A DNA stretch of 7,533 nt from an uncultured Clostridia bacterium (GTDB lineage: Bacteria; Bacillota_A; Clostridia; Christensenellales; Aristaeellaceae), in NCBI GenBank assembly GCA_947166205.1, contig CAMVDI010000083.1:1-7533 (forward strand). The letters run 5' to 3'. Positions 1 through 7,533 of the stretch are shown here, piece by piece. Each line of letters begins with the position of its first letter. The stretch's first letter is position 1. The translations under genes were made by a program, and so were the position numbers. The notes under the pieces are model-generated. The model was not told the origin of the DNA and did no database searches. It saw only the letters and a list, made by a program, of their open reading frames with translations.

Positions 1-2
1 GA

Positions 3-734
3 GAAGGAAGAAAAGGAATCCGGCTGCTGGCCGGGCTGCTGGCCTGGGCGTTGACCGGGGCGGCCGCGGAGCCCATGAAGATGGCCGGGGATCTGGAGAA
101 CACGGTCCGGATCGGGCTGAACGACAGCGCCGCCTATGTCTACAGCTATCGGTATCCCCAGGCGGATCCCGCGGACCCTTCCGCGGACACGGTCAACGCC
201 TTCTACAGCTACCTGGCCTCCGACGCGGAGAATTTCAACATTCCCATGAACGCGGACTATTACCGGACCCAGAATCCGGCGGAGGACGTGACGGTCCGGA
301 TCGACTACGAGATCACCTGCAACAACGACGATTTTCTGTCCGTGCTGATTCATACCCGGCAGGGGGATCTGAACACCTGGACGGGACACACCTTTTCCCG
401 GAAGGGGCTGAAGACGGGCAGCACCGTGGCGCTGCCCTATCTGCTGGGACTGCTGAAGGACGGGGAGAACGACACCTGGCTGCAGGAGAGGCAGACCGCC
501 CGGGCGAACGAGACGGTCCGGGGGATGGTCTGGGAACGCCTGCGGGAGTGCAGGCCGGGGCTGGCGGAGCCGCTGGGGGAGGAAGAACTGGAATACGTTT
601 TCTATCCGGAGGAGGACTTCTATCTGGACGCGGAGGGAAACCCGGTTTTCTATCTGCAGCCCGGCCTCACGGAAGAGGGCGGGGAAGCGCTGACTTTTCC
701 CATTCCCGCGGAGGATATCCTGGATGAAATGTAG
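3..734 (+). CDS. Secreted RsiV/PdaC-like (DUF4163/DUF3298-type) protein, 5' end missing
   Basis: The reading frame is open to the left window edge and contains no ATG or GTG before the mature region, so the start codon lies outside; the TTG at 51 sits inside a signal peptide and is not a credible start. Visible first are basic residues (GRKGIR), then a hydrophobic stretch (LLAGLLAWALTG) and an AAA|E signal peptidase I-type site near 66-69, so the product should be exported. The mature part (about 222 residues) resembles the DUF4163 plus DUF3298 arrangement of RsiV and PdaC: an N-terminal part with an asparagine-rich core and the phrase TGHTFSRKGLKTGSTVAL, then a C-terminal part reading FYLDAEGNPVFYLQPG, ending in FPIPAEDIL. 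This assignment comes from motif memory and is moderate. No transmembrane anchor follows, so this is not a complete RsiV anti-sigma factor. It may bind cell-wall ligands, but no catalytic residues were recognised. It ends 54 nt before the RseC-family gene and is probably co-transcribed with it. Confidence 0.7.
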   Translation, partial: EGRKGIRLLAGLLAWALTGAAAEPMKMAGDLENTVRIGLNDSAAYVYSYRYPQADPADPSADTVNAFYSYLASDAENFNIPMNADYYRTQNPAEDVTVRIDYEITCNNDDFLSVLIHTRQGDLNTWTGHTFSRKGLKTGSTVALPYLLGLLKDGENDTWLQERQTARANETVRGMVWERLRECRPGLAEPLGEEELEYVFYPEEDFYLDAEGNPVFYLQPGLTEEGGEALTFPIPAEDILDEM

Positions 735-788
735 ATGCGGGAAGAACCCGGCGGAAGGGGGAAGCCCGCGGAAAGGAAGAAATCAGGC

Positions 789-1211
789 ATGACACAGCCC
801 GGGGAAATCACCCAGATCAGGGGGAACATGATGCAGGTCACCTTCTGCAGGCCGGAAGCCTGCGCGGCCTGCAACGCCTGCGAGGGCGGCAAGAAGGAAC
901 ATTCCGTCTGGATCAGGGCGGAAGGAAACGTAGGGGATATCGCGGTGGTCGAAATGCCGGACCGGGTGGTGGCCCAGGCCTCCTTTCTGGCCTACGGGAT
1001 GCCCCTGGCGGCCCTGCTCATCGGCATGACCGCGGGAAACCTGCTGAGCGGAGGGAGCAACGGGGGAACCGCGGCCGGGGCCGCGGCGGGCCTGGCGGCG
1101 GGGATGATCCTGCTGGGCCTCTCGGAAAAGAAGCGCCGGAGCCAGGACAAATGGAGCCCGAAAGTGATTGAGATCCGGGAGAAGAAGCTTCCGGAGGAAA
1201 AGGAAGCCTGA
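789..1211 (+). CDS. SoxR-reducing system RseC family membrane protein
   Basis: A 140-residue protein with the layout of the RseC/MucC family: a short N-terminal beta-rich part, a cysteine cluster (C20, C25, C28, C31; C-x4-C-x2-C-x2-C), then two predicted membrane helices at about residues 64-86 and 94-111, the second rich in Ala and Gly, and a basic C-terminal tail (EKKRRSQDKW), presumably cytoplasmic. In proteobacteria RseC acts with Rsx/Rnf-type electron transport to keep SoxR reduced; in Clostridia homologues are common but their role is unclear, and the cysteines probably serve redox or metal binding. The ATG at 789 is preferred over the one at 735 because AGGAAG (774-779) lies 9 nt before it, and the 18-residue extension from 735 looks like translated leader. 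No Rnf genes are visible here. The gene is followed at once by a terminator, so it is the last gene of its transcript. Confidence 0.82.
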   Translation: MTQPGEITQIRGNMMQVTFCRPEACAACNACEGGKKEHSVWIRAEGNVGDIAVVEMPDRVVAQASFLAYGMPLAALLIGMTAGNLLSGGSNGGTAAGAAAGLAAGMILLGLSEKKRRSQDKWSPKVIEIREKKLPEEKEA

Positions 1212-1218
1212 GGGCTGA

Positions 1219-1257
1219 CCCGGACGGAACGGAAAAGTGACGGTCCGGGCTTTTTTT
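1219..1257 (+). terminator. Factor-independent terminator after the RseC-family gene
   Basis: CCCGGAC (1219-1225) pairs perfectly with GTCCGGG (1243-1249), giving a 7-bp GC-rich stem with a 17-nt loop. The stem is followed, after one C, by seven T residues (1251-1257). It begins 8 nt after the stop codon of the RseC-family gene and ends 25 nt before the tmcAL start codon. The loop is larger than usual, which might lower efficiency. Confidence 0.75.
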
Positions 1258-1282
1258 CAGGCATGCCGGAGGAGAGGACACC

Positions 1283-2428
1283 ATGAGAATTCTGGGGATT
1301 ACGGCGGAATACGACCCCTTTCACCGGGGGCACGGAAAGCACCTGCGGGAGGCGGCGGAGAAGGCGCGGCCGGATCTCACCTGCGCGGTGATCAGCGGAT
1401 GCTTCAAGCAGCGGGGGGAGCCGGCCCTGCTGTCGCCCTACGACCGGGCCGCCTGCGCGCTGGCGGCGGGGGCGGACGCGGTATTTGCCCTGCCGGCGGC
1501 CTGGACGGTCCGGGACGCGGAGCACTACGCGCTGGGCGCGGTCTCCCTGCTGAAGAAGATCGGGGCGACGCATCTGGCCTTCGGCGCGGAGACGGAGGAC
1601 CTTTCCGCCCTGCGGGCCGCGGCGGAGATGCTGGAAGACCCGCCGGAGAAGCTCAGGACCGCCCTGCGGGCCGCCCTGGCCCAGGGAGAAGGCTATCCCG
1701 CGGCGCTGAGCGCGGCCATCTCTTCCGTGAGACCCGGGCTGGCCGGGCTCACCGACGCGCCGAACAATACGCTGGCGGTCTGCTACCTCCGGGCCATCCT
1801 GCGCCTGGGGGGCGGAATGGAACCTATCCTGATCCCGCGGGAAGGATCCTACCACGCTCACGGCGTGGACCCTGAAGCGCCCTCCGCCTCAGCCATCCGG
1901 GGGGCGCTGGAGCGGGGGGACTATCTCCGGGCCCGGGAAGCCCTGCCGGAGGCCAGCGCGGAAATCATCCGGGAGGCCTTCCTCTCCGGAAGGCGCGCCC
2001 GGGCGGAGCGGTACGACCTGATGCTGATCCGGCGCCTCCGGGAGATGACGGAGGCCGAGTATGCGGGGCTTCCGGATCTTTCCGAGGGACTGGAATACCG
2101 GATCCGGAGCGCGGCGAAAAGGGCGGGGAGCCTGCGGGAGCTGACGGACCTTGCATCCTCCAGAAGGATTCCCCGGGCCAGAATCCGCCGTATCTGCGCC
2201 TGGGCTATGCTGGGAATGACCGCCGAAAGGCTTGAGGCGGAGCCGCTTCCGGAGCGGGCTGTGCTCCTGGGACTCCGGGAAGGCGCGGCCCGGGCGGAGG
2301 GGTGGAAGGAGCTGGTCACAGCCAGGTGGACGGACCCCGCCGATCTGCGGGCATGGGGGATCTGGGCCCAGTGCGCGGGGCTCCCGGACACCCTGCCCTG
2401 GACGGAACAGGTCCGGCACGGAGGATAA
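1283..2428 (+). CDS. tmcAL: tRNA(Met) cytidine acetate ligase TmcAL (YlbM family)
   Basis: TmcAL uses ATP and acetate, through an acetyl-adenylate, to make N4-acetylcytidine at wobble position 34 of elongator tRNA-Met in the cytoplasm. The 381-residue product is close to the family's usual size (about 390-420). It opens with the nucleotidyltransferase signature GITAEYDPFHRGH (residues 5-17; HxGH at 14-17), where Asp11 stands in place of the usual Asn. Then come SGCFKQRGEPALLSPYDRA, a SASAIR motif (201-206) and an alpha-helical C-terminal half. The ATG at 1283 is supported by GGAGGAG (1268-1274), 8 nt upstream. The terminator of the preceding gene lies only 25 nt before the start, leaving no space for a separate promoter between them; transcription must come from readthrough or from a promoter inside the RseC-family gene. 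The gene is followed by the 330-nt region that holds the nusA operon promoter, so it is probably not part of that operon. Very GC-rich codon use causes long antisense open frames here. Confidence 0.94.
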   Translation: MRILGITAEYDPFHRGHGKHLREAAEKARPDLTCAVISGCFKQRGEPALLSPYDRAACALAAGADAVFALPAAWTVRDAEHYALGAVSLLKKIGATHLAFGAETEDLSALRAAAEMLEDPPEKLRTALRAALAQGEGYPAALSAAISSVRPGLAGLTDAPNNTLAVCYLRAILRLGGGMEPILIPREGSYHAHGVDPEAPSASAIRGALERGDYLRAREALPEASAEIIREAFLSGRRARAERYDLMLIRRLREMTEAEYAGLPDLSEGLEYRIRSAAKRAGSLRELTDLASSRRIPRARIRRICAWAMLGMTAERLEAEPLPERAVLLGLREGAARAEGWKELVTARWTDPADLRAWGIWAQCAGLPDTLPWTEQVRHGG

Positions 2429-2465
2429 CCGGCCGGATGGGACGGCGGGACCGGCCCGGGGAAGG

Positions 2466-2481
2466 CCGGGGAAAACCCCGG
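2466..2481 (+). other. Intergenic GC hairpin downstream of tmcAL
   Basis: CCGGGG (2466-2471) and CCCCGG (2476-2481) form a perfect 6-bp stem closed by an AAAA tetraloop, 37 nt after the tmcAL stop codon. It can be lengthened by AAGG (2462-2465) pairing with CCTT (2487-2490) across a bulge. No T run follows, so it is not a standard intrinsic terminator; it may protect the mRNA 3' end or be a Rho-type or processing boundary. The rest of 2429-2510 shows nothing recognisable. Confidence 0.4.
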
Positions 2482-2510
2482 AAACCCCTTCAAAAACATT
2501 CCGGAAACGC

Positions 2511-2539
2511 TTGTCAACGGCCTGAAACTATGTTATACT
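2511..2539 (+). promoter_or_regulatory. Sigma-A promoter of the rimP-nusA-infB operon
   Basis: A -35 box TTGTCA (2511-2516) is separated by exactly 17 nt from a -10 box TATACT (2534-2539). The -10 box carries the extended element TG one base upstream (TGTTATACT). Each box differs by one base from consensus, and the AT-rich -10 stands out in this GC-rich DNA. Transcription would start at about 2545-2547, giving a leader of about 210 nt before rimP. This is the only strong promoter seen in the window and lies in the only long gene-free stretch. Confidence 0.87.
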
Positions 2540-2545
2540 CCGCTT

Positions 2546-2758
2546 GTCCGCACCCCCGCAGGGGGCGGGCGACTACATGATGGCGTACAGCCTTGAAAGA
2601 AGGGTTCGAACGAAAAGAGTGGAGACAGCCTGCGGTGCCGGTGCGCTTTCTGAGGGAGGCGCGGCTTCGGCGTATCCGCGGAGGGCTGTGTTTTCCGCTC
2701 TTTTCTTTATGCCCGCGGGGGATCCGGCATCCCCGGCGCGCGGCTGAAAGGAGGAAGC
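2546..2758 (+). promoter_or_regulatory. Structured 5' leader of the nusA operon mRNA
   Basis: The roughly 210 nt between the predicted transcription start and rimP fold, by hand pairing, into several elements. (1) A 5'-terminal hairpin: 2546-2551 with 2565-2570 and, across a bulged A, 2553-2556 with 2561-2564. (2) A small CCTT/AAGG hairpin (2591-2594 with 2600-2603). (3) A long stem, 2612-2630 with 2684-2705, enclosing a GC-rich domain with its own hairpin (2642-2650 with 2655-2663). (4) GGGGAT/ATCCCC (2718-2723 with 2729-2734) just before the rimP ribosome binding site AAAGGAGG (2747-2754). I recognise no named riboswitch, T-box or tRNA. Leaders with a stem ending in a U run are known before rimP in other Firmicutes, so conserved regulation of this operon is likely; the ligand or protein is an inference. 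The region also contains a 56-codon open frame (2577-2747) that I do not call as a gene. Confidence 0.7.
2612..2708 (+). terminator. Candidate transcription attenuator in the rimP leader
   Basis: GAAAAGAGTGGAG (2612-2624) pairs with TTTCCGCTCTTTTC read from 2705 back to 2693 (13 bp, two G-U). After a 3-nt bulge, ACAGCC (2625-2630) pairs with GGCTGT (2684-2689). The 3' arm runs straight into TTTTCTTT (2701-2708), so the stem plus an interrupted U run looks like an intrinsic terminator. The imperfect U run and the large apical domain suggest a weak terminator that may depend on NusA. It lies about 50 nt before the rimP start codon and would lower expression of the whole operon when formed. The pairing is seen in the sequence; the attenuation role is inferred. 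Confidence 0.6.
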
Positions 2759-3256
2759 ATGGCAAAGACGGAGCTGGTCTCTGTGATTCTGCCGAAATGT
2801 CAGCGGATAGCGGATCAGATGGGATTCGAGCTGGTTGAGGCCGCGCTGGACCAGGAGCCCACGGGAAAGTACCTGAGGATCTACATCGACAAGCCGGAGG
2901 GAATCACCCTGGACGACTGCGAGGTCTACCACAGGGCGGTGCTGCCTCTGGTGGAGAATTACGATTACGACTTCATGGAGGTTTCCAGCCCGGGAATCGA
3001 CCGGCCGCTGAAGACGGACCGGGACTACGAACGGAACCTGGGGAACGAGGTGGAAGTGAAGCTGTACAAAGCCCAGGACGGGGTCAGGGAACTGCGGGGC
3101 GTCCTGGCGGGGTATGACGCGGACAGCCTGACGCTGGAAACCGGCGGAGCGGAGAAAACCGTTTCCCGGAAGGCGGCGGCCCTGGTCAGGCCCATTGTGG
3201 ATATGGAAGGTATCGAAGAAGTAGAATTTGAAGAAAGAGAGAATGCGGAAACATGA
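2759..3256 (+). CDS. rimP: Ribosome maturation factor RimP
   Basis: RimP binds the 30S subunit and helps late assembly around S12. The 165-residue product has the usual length and two-domain build: an N-terminal alpha/beta domain with LRIYIDKPEGITLDDCE followed by the family hallmark VSSPGIDRPL (residues 75-84), then an SH3-like C-terminal barrel from about residue 90 (VEVKLYKAQDG, LRGVLAGYDADSLTLE). It ends in a glutamate-rich tail. The ATG at 2759 follows AAAGGAGG (2747-2754) by 4 nt, a perfect though slightly close ribosome binding site. The stop codon overlaps the nusA start (ATGA, 3253-3256). It is the first gene after the operon promoter and leader, the standard position in Firmicutes, where rimP and nusA are nearly always paired. 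Confidence 0.97.
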   Translation: MAKTELVSVILPKCQRIADQMGFELVEAALDQEPTGKYLRIYIDKPEGITLDDCEVYHRAVLPLVENYDYDFMEVSSPGIDRPLKTDRDYERNLGNEVEVKLYKAQDGVRELRGVLAGYDADSLTLETGGAEKTVSRKAAALVRPIVDMEGIEEVEFEERENAET

Positions 3257-4434
3257 AATCTGAAGTGATTGAAGCCATCCGGATGCTGGCGAAAGAACGG
3301 GAAATCGACGAGGAAAGGCTGTTCCAGATGATCGAGGAGGCCCTGAAGGCGGCCTATCGGAAGAATTCGCCCCGGAACGAGCCTGTGCCCAGCATGCTGG
3401 ACGTGAATATCAACCGGGAGAACGGAGCCATCTCGGTCTTCGCGAAAAAGGCCATCGTCGAGGAGGTGGAGATGCCCACCAACCAGATCACCCTGGAGGA
3501 GGCGCAGAAGATCAACCCCACCTACAAGATGGGCGATATCGCCGAGGTGGACGTGACCCCGAAAGGCTTTCTGCGGGTGGCCGCCCAGACCGCGAAGCAG
3601 GTGATCATCCAGAGCATCCGCGAGGTTGAACGCGGCAAGATCTATGAGGAATACTCCGAGAAGGAAAACGAGATCCTGACGGGCATCGTCCAGCGGATCG
3701 AGCCCCACGTGGTCTACGTGGATCTGGGCCGGACGGAAGGCGTGCTGGAGCAGAGCGAGATGATCCCCGGCGAGGTGCTGCATGACGACGACCACATCAA
3801 GGTTTACGTTCTGGCGGTCCGCAAGGAGATCAACTCTGCCAGCTATGTGCCGCAGGTCTATGTGAGCCGGACCCACCAGAACCTGGTCAAGCGCCTGTTT
3901 GAAATGGAAGTTCCCGAGATCGCGGGAGGCATCGTCACCATCAAGAGCATTGCCCGGGAGGCCGGAAGCCGCACCAAGATCGCCGTCCACAGCCAGGACA
4001 TGATGATCGATCCGGTAGGCGCCTGCGTGGGCCAGCGCGGAGGCCGCGTGGAACGGGTTGTCGAGGAGCTGAAGGGCGAGAAGATCGATATCATCAAGTG
4101 GAGCAGCAACCCCGCCGAGTTCGTGGCTAACGCCCTGAACCCCGCTCACGTGCTGAGCGTCTATCAGGCGAAGGATGAAAAGGCTTTCCGCGTCATCGTG
4201 CCGGACAATCAGCTGAGCCTGGCCATCGGCAAGGAGGGGCAGAACGCCCGCCTGGCCGCGAAGCTGACGGGATGGAAGATCGACATCAAGAGCCAGAGCC
4301 AGATGGCCGACCTCAACGATATGGTGGACGAGAACGGCGAGCTGGTGAACTACGTGCAGGTTGAGACGCCGATCTACGACAGCTTCACCATGGAATTTGA
4401 CGACAGCATGATGGGCGACGACGATACCATGTAA
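3253..4434 (+). CDS. nusA: Transcription termination/antitermination factor NusA
   Basis: NusA binds RNA polymerase near the RNA exit channel and modulates pausing, intrinsic termination and antitermination. The 393-residue protein shows the family's domains in order: an N-terminal polymerase-binding domain (about 1-135), an S1 domain (about 141-205, starting [19 protein letters not shown]), KH1 with [14 protein letters not shown] from D253, and KH2 with the GKEG loop at 326-329 and [16 protein letters not shown]. It has no C-terminal AR repeats, as usual in Firmicutes, but carries a short acidic, Met-rich tail ([12 protein letters not shown]). The start overlaps the rimP stop by 4 nt and lacks a clear Shine-Dalgarno site, so translation is probably coupled to rimP. 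Codon use is less extreme and more regular than in tmcAL, consistent with high expression. The structured leader upstream makes autoregulation plausible. Confidence 0.98.
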   Translation: MKSEVIEAIRMLAKEREIDEERLFQMIEEALKAAYRKNSPRNEPVPSMLDVNINRENGAISVFAKKAIVEEVEMPTNQITLEEAQKINPTYKMGDIAEVDVTPKGFLRVAAQTAKQVIIQSIREVERGKIYEEYSEKENEILTGIVQRIEPHVVYVDLGRTEGVLEQSEMIPGEVLHDDDHIKVYVLAVRKEINSASYVPQVYVSRTHQNLVKRLFEMEVPEIAGGIVTIKSIAREAGSRTKIAVHSQDMMIDPVGACVGQRGGRVERVVEELKGEKIDIIKWSSNPAEFVANALNPAHVLSVYQAKDEKAFRVIVPDNQLSLAIGKEGQNARLAAKLTGWKIDIKSQSQMADLNDMVDENGELVNYVQVETPIYDSFTMEFDDSMMGDDDTM

Positions 4435-4451
4435 CGGCAGGGGACCGGAAG

Positions 4452-4736
4452 ATGAAGATACGGAAGATTCCCATGCGCATGTGCGTCGGCTGCAGGGAAA
4501 TGAAGGAAAAGAAAAGCCTGATCCGGGTGGTCCGCTCTCCGGAAGGAGAGATCAGCCTGGATCCGACAGGCAAAAAGCCCGGGCGGGGCGCCTATGTGTG
4601 CCTGGAAGGGGAATGCCTGGAACGGGCGATCCGGCAGCGCCAGCTGGAACGGCAGCTCCAGGCGGAGATGACCGGGGAGGTCATCCTGCAGCTGCGGGAG
4701 GCCCAGGCACGGCTGCGGGAGGCCGCCCATGAATGA
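4452..4736 (+). CDS. rnpM: RNase P modulator RnpM (YlxR, DUF448)
   Basis: A 94-residue basic protein of the YlxR family. Visible are the N-terminal signature PMRMCVGCREMKEKKSLIR (residues 7-25, with C11 and C14), then SLDPTGKKPGRGAYVC (35-50), which carries the conserved GRGAYVC strand-turn. The C-terminal half is helical and charged (ERAIRQRQLERQLQAE). In Bacillus subtilis the homologue is reported to bind RNase P RNA and modulate the enzyme, hence the name RnpM; earlier work described it as a nucleic-acid-binding regulator. The gene starts 17 nt after nusA with AGGGGA (4439-4444), 7 nt before the ATG, and overlaps ylxQ by 8 nt. Its place between nusA and ylxQ is the standard Firmicutes order. 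Confidence 0.95.
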   Translation: MKIRKIPMRMCVGCREMKEKKSLIRVVRSPEGEISLDPTGKKPGRGAYVCLEGECLERAIRQRQLERQLQAEMTGEVILQLREAQARLREAAHE

Positions 4737-5025
4737 GAAGGAACTGAAGGGCCTGATGGGCCTGTGCGTCCGGGCGGGGCAGGGCGTCTTCGGCGAGGAC
4801 GCCTGCCTGAAGACGATCCGGAGCGGACAGGCGGGACTGCTGATTCTCGATGAGGAGATCTCCCCGGCGGCCGCGGAAAAGTACGCGCGGGCCTGCGGCC
4901 GGGAGGCGGTTCCCACGGTCCGGGTTCCGGGAGAACTGCTGGAGAGCGCCACCGGGCGGCCCGGAAGAGCCATGGCGGTCCGCCGCGGAAGCTTCGCGGA
5001 CCGGATGATACGGTGCCTGGAATGA
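4729..5025 (+). CDS. ylxQ: YlxQ, L7Ae-family RNA-binding protein
   Basis: A 98-residue alpha/beta protein of the ribosomal L7Ae/L30e/S12e family. The N-terminal [14 protein letters not shown] (about residues 11-24) corresponds to the family's nucleic-acid-contacting GLARRAGKLVxGE-type motif, followed by [17 protein letters not shown] (hydrophobic strand, then helix), and a basic C-terminal end ([16 protein letters not shown]). B. subtilis YlxQ has been shown to bind kink-turn RNA; its natural target is not settled. The ATG overlaps the 3' end of rnpM by 8 nt and follows GGGAGG (4717-4722) by 6 nt, so the two are probably translationally coupled. It is followed by a 65-nt gap before infB. Confidence 0.93.
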   Translation: MNEKELKGLMGLCVRAGQGVFGEDACLKTIRSGQAGLLILDEEISPAAAEKYARACGREAVPTVRVPGELLESATGRPGRAMAVRRGSFADRMIRCLE

Positions 5026-5059
5026 ACCGGCCGGGCACAGGGACAAGAAACGATTTCAA

Positions 5060-5074
5060 TGCCGTCAAACGGCA
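5060..5074 (+). other. Small hairpin in the ylxQ-infB gap
   Basis: TGCCG (5060-5064) pairs with CGGCA (5070-5074) around the loop TCAAA. It lies immediately before AGGGGG (5074-5079), the likely Shine-Dalgarno of infB, and 16 nt before the first infB ATG. There is no T run, so it is not a terminator; it may influence ribosome access or mRNA processing. Only the pairing is seen. Confidence 0.4.
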
Positions 5075-5090
5075 GGGGGTATACGGGCGA

Positions 5091-7533
<2,443 letters not shown>

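Noticed and set aside
51..53. TTG at 51 as the start of the first gene
   Set aside because: It falls in the middle of a signal peptide whose basic and hydrophobic parts continue in frame to the left edge; the true start is outside the window.
735..788. Upstream ATG at 735 as start of the RseC-family gene
   Set aside because: The 18 added residues contain the translated Shine-Dalgarno region, and there is a well-spaced AGGAAG before the ATG at 789.
2462..2490. CCGGGG-AAAA-CCCCGG hairpin as the tmcAL terminator
   Set aside because: No T-rich run follows on either strand, so it is kept only as a hairpin and not called a terminator.
992..2517. Several long open frames on both strands overlapping tmcAL
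   Set aside because: Arg/Gly/Pro-rich translations typical of frame-shifted reading of GC-rich DNA; TmcAL motifs occupy the correct frame throughout.
2604..2611. GTTCGAAC in the leader, resembling a tRNA T-loop
   Set aside because: The flanking bases do not form a T-stem, and no acceptor, anticodon arm or CCA end could be placed around it.
3025..4149. 374-codon minus-strand open frame across rimP and nusA
   Set aside because: It is His/Leu/Asp-rich and lies wholly opposite conserved RimP and NusA domains. No ribosome binding site or family motif was seen.

Overview
The window is a GC-rich (roughly 60-65% by eye) chromosomal segment from a Gram-positive bacterium, most likely a member of the Clostridia. 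The reasons are the gene order rimP-nusA-rnpM(ylxR)-ylxQ-infB, strong purine-rich Shine-Dalgarno sites, a NusA that ends soon after its KH domains, and an upstream TmcAL (YlbM-type) gene. A high-GC gut or rumen lineage such as Christensenellales would fit, but that placement is an inference from gene content and base composition only.

Layout. Positions 3-734 hold the 3' part of a secreted protein with an RsiV/PdaC-like (DUF4163/DUF3298-type) fold; its signal peptide is visible but its start codon lies left of the window. Next is a small RseC-family membrane protein with a cysteine cluster (789-1211), closed by a factor-independent terminator (1219-1257). tmcAL (1283-2428) follows with a strong ribosome binding site. 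A 330-base gene-free stretch (2429-2758) then carries an excellent sigma-A promoter (2511-2539) and a highly structured mRNA leader of about 210 nt. From 2759 the translation/transcription operon runs to the right edge: rimP, nusA, rnpM, ylxQ and infB, the last cut off by the window end after 814 codons. All real genes are on the + strand.

How the genes work together. RimP matures the 30S subunit, NusA controls RNA polymerase pausing and termination, RnpM and YlxQ are small RNA-binding proteins, and infB encodes initiation factor IF2. The genes overlap or lie close together (rimP/nusA by 4 nt, rnpM/ylxQ by 8 nt), which suggests one transcript with translational coupling. TmcAL, just upstream but separately expressed, modifies the elongator tRNA-Met anticodon.

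The most interesting non-coding element is the rimP leader. It contains a long-range stem (2612-2630 with 2684-2705) that ends in a U-rich run. This looks like a transcription attenuator and could be the site where NusA regulates its own operon. The most interesting coding feature is the large, low-complexity N-terminal half of IF2, with three 16-residue tandem repeats followed by shorter [10 protein letters not shown] units. No mobile element, CRISPR array, tRNA or rRNA was seen, and I do not see an obviously new multi-gene system here.
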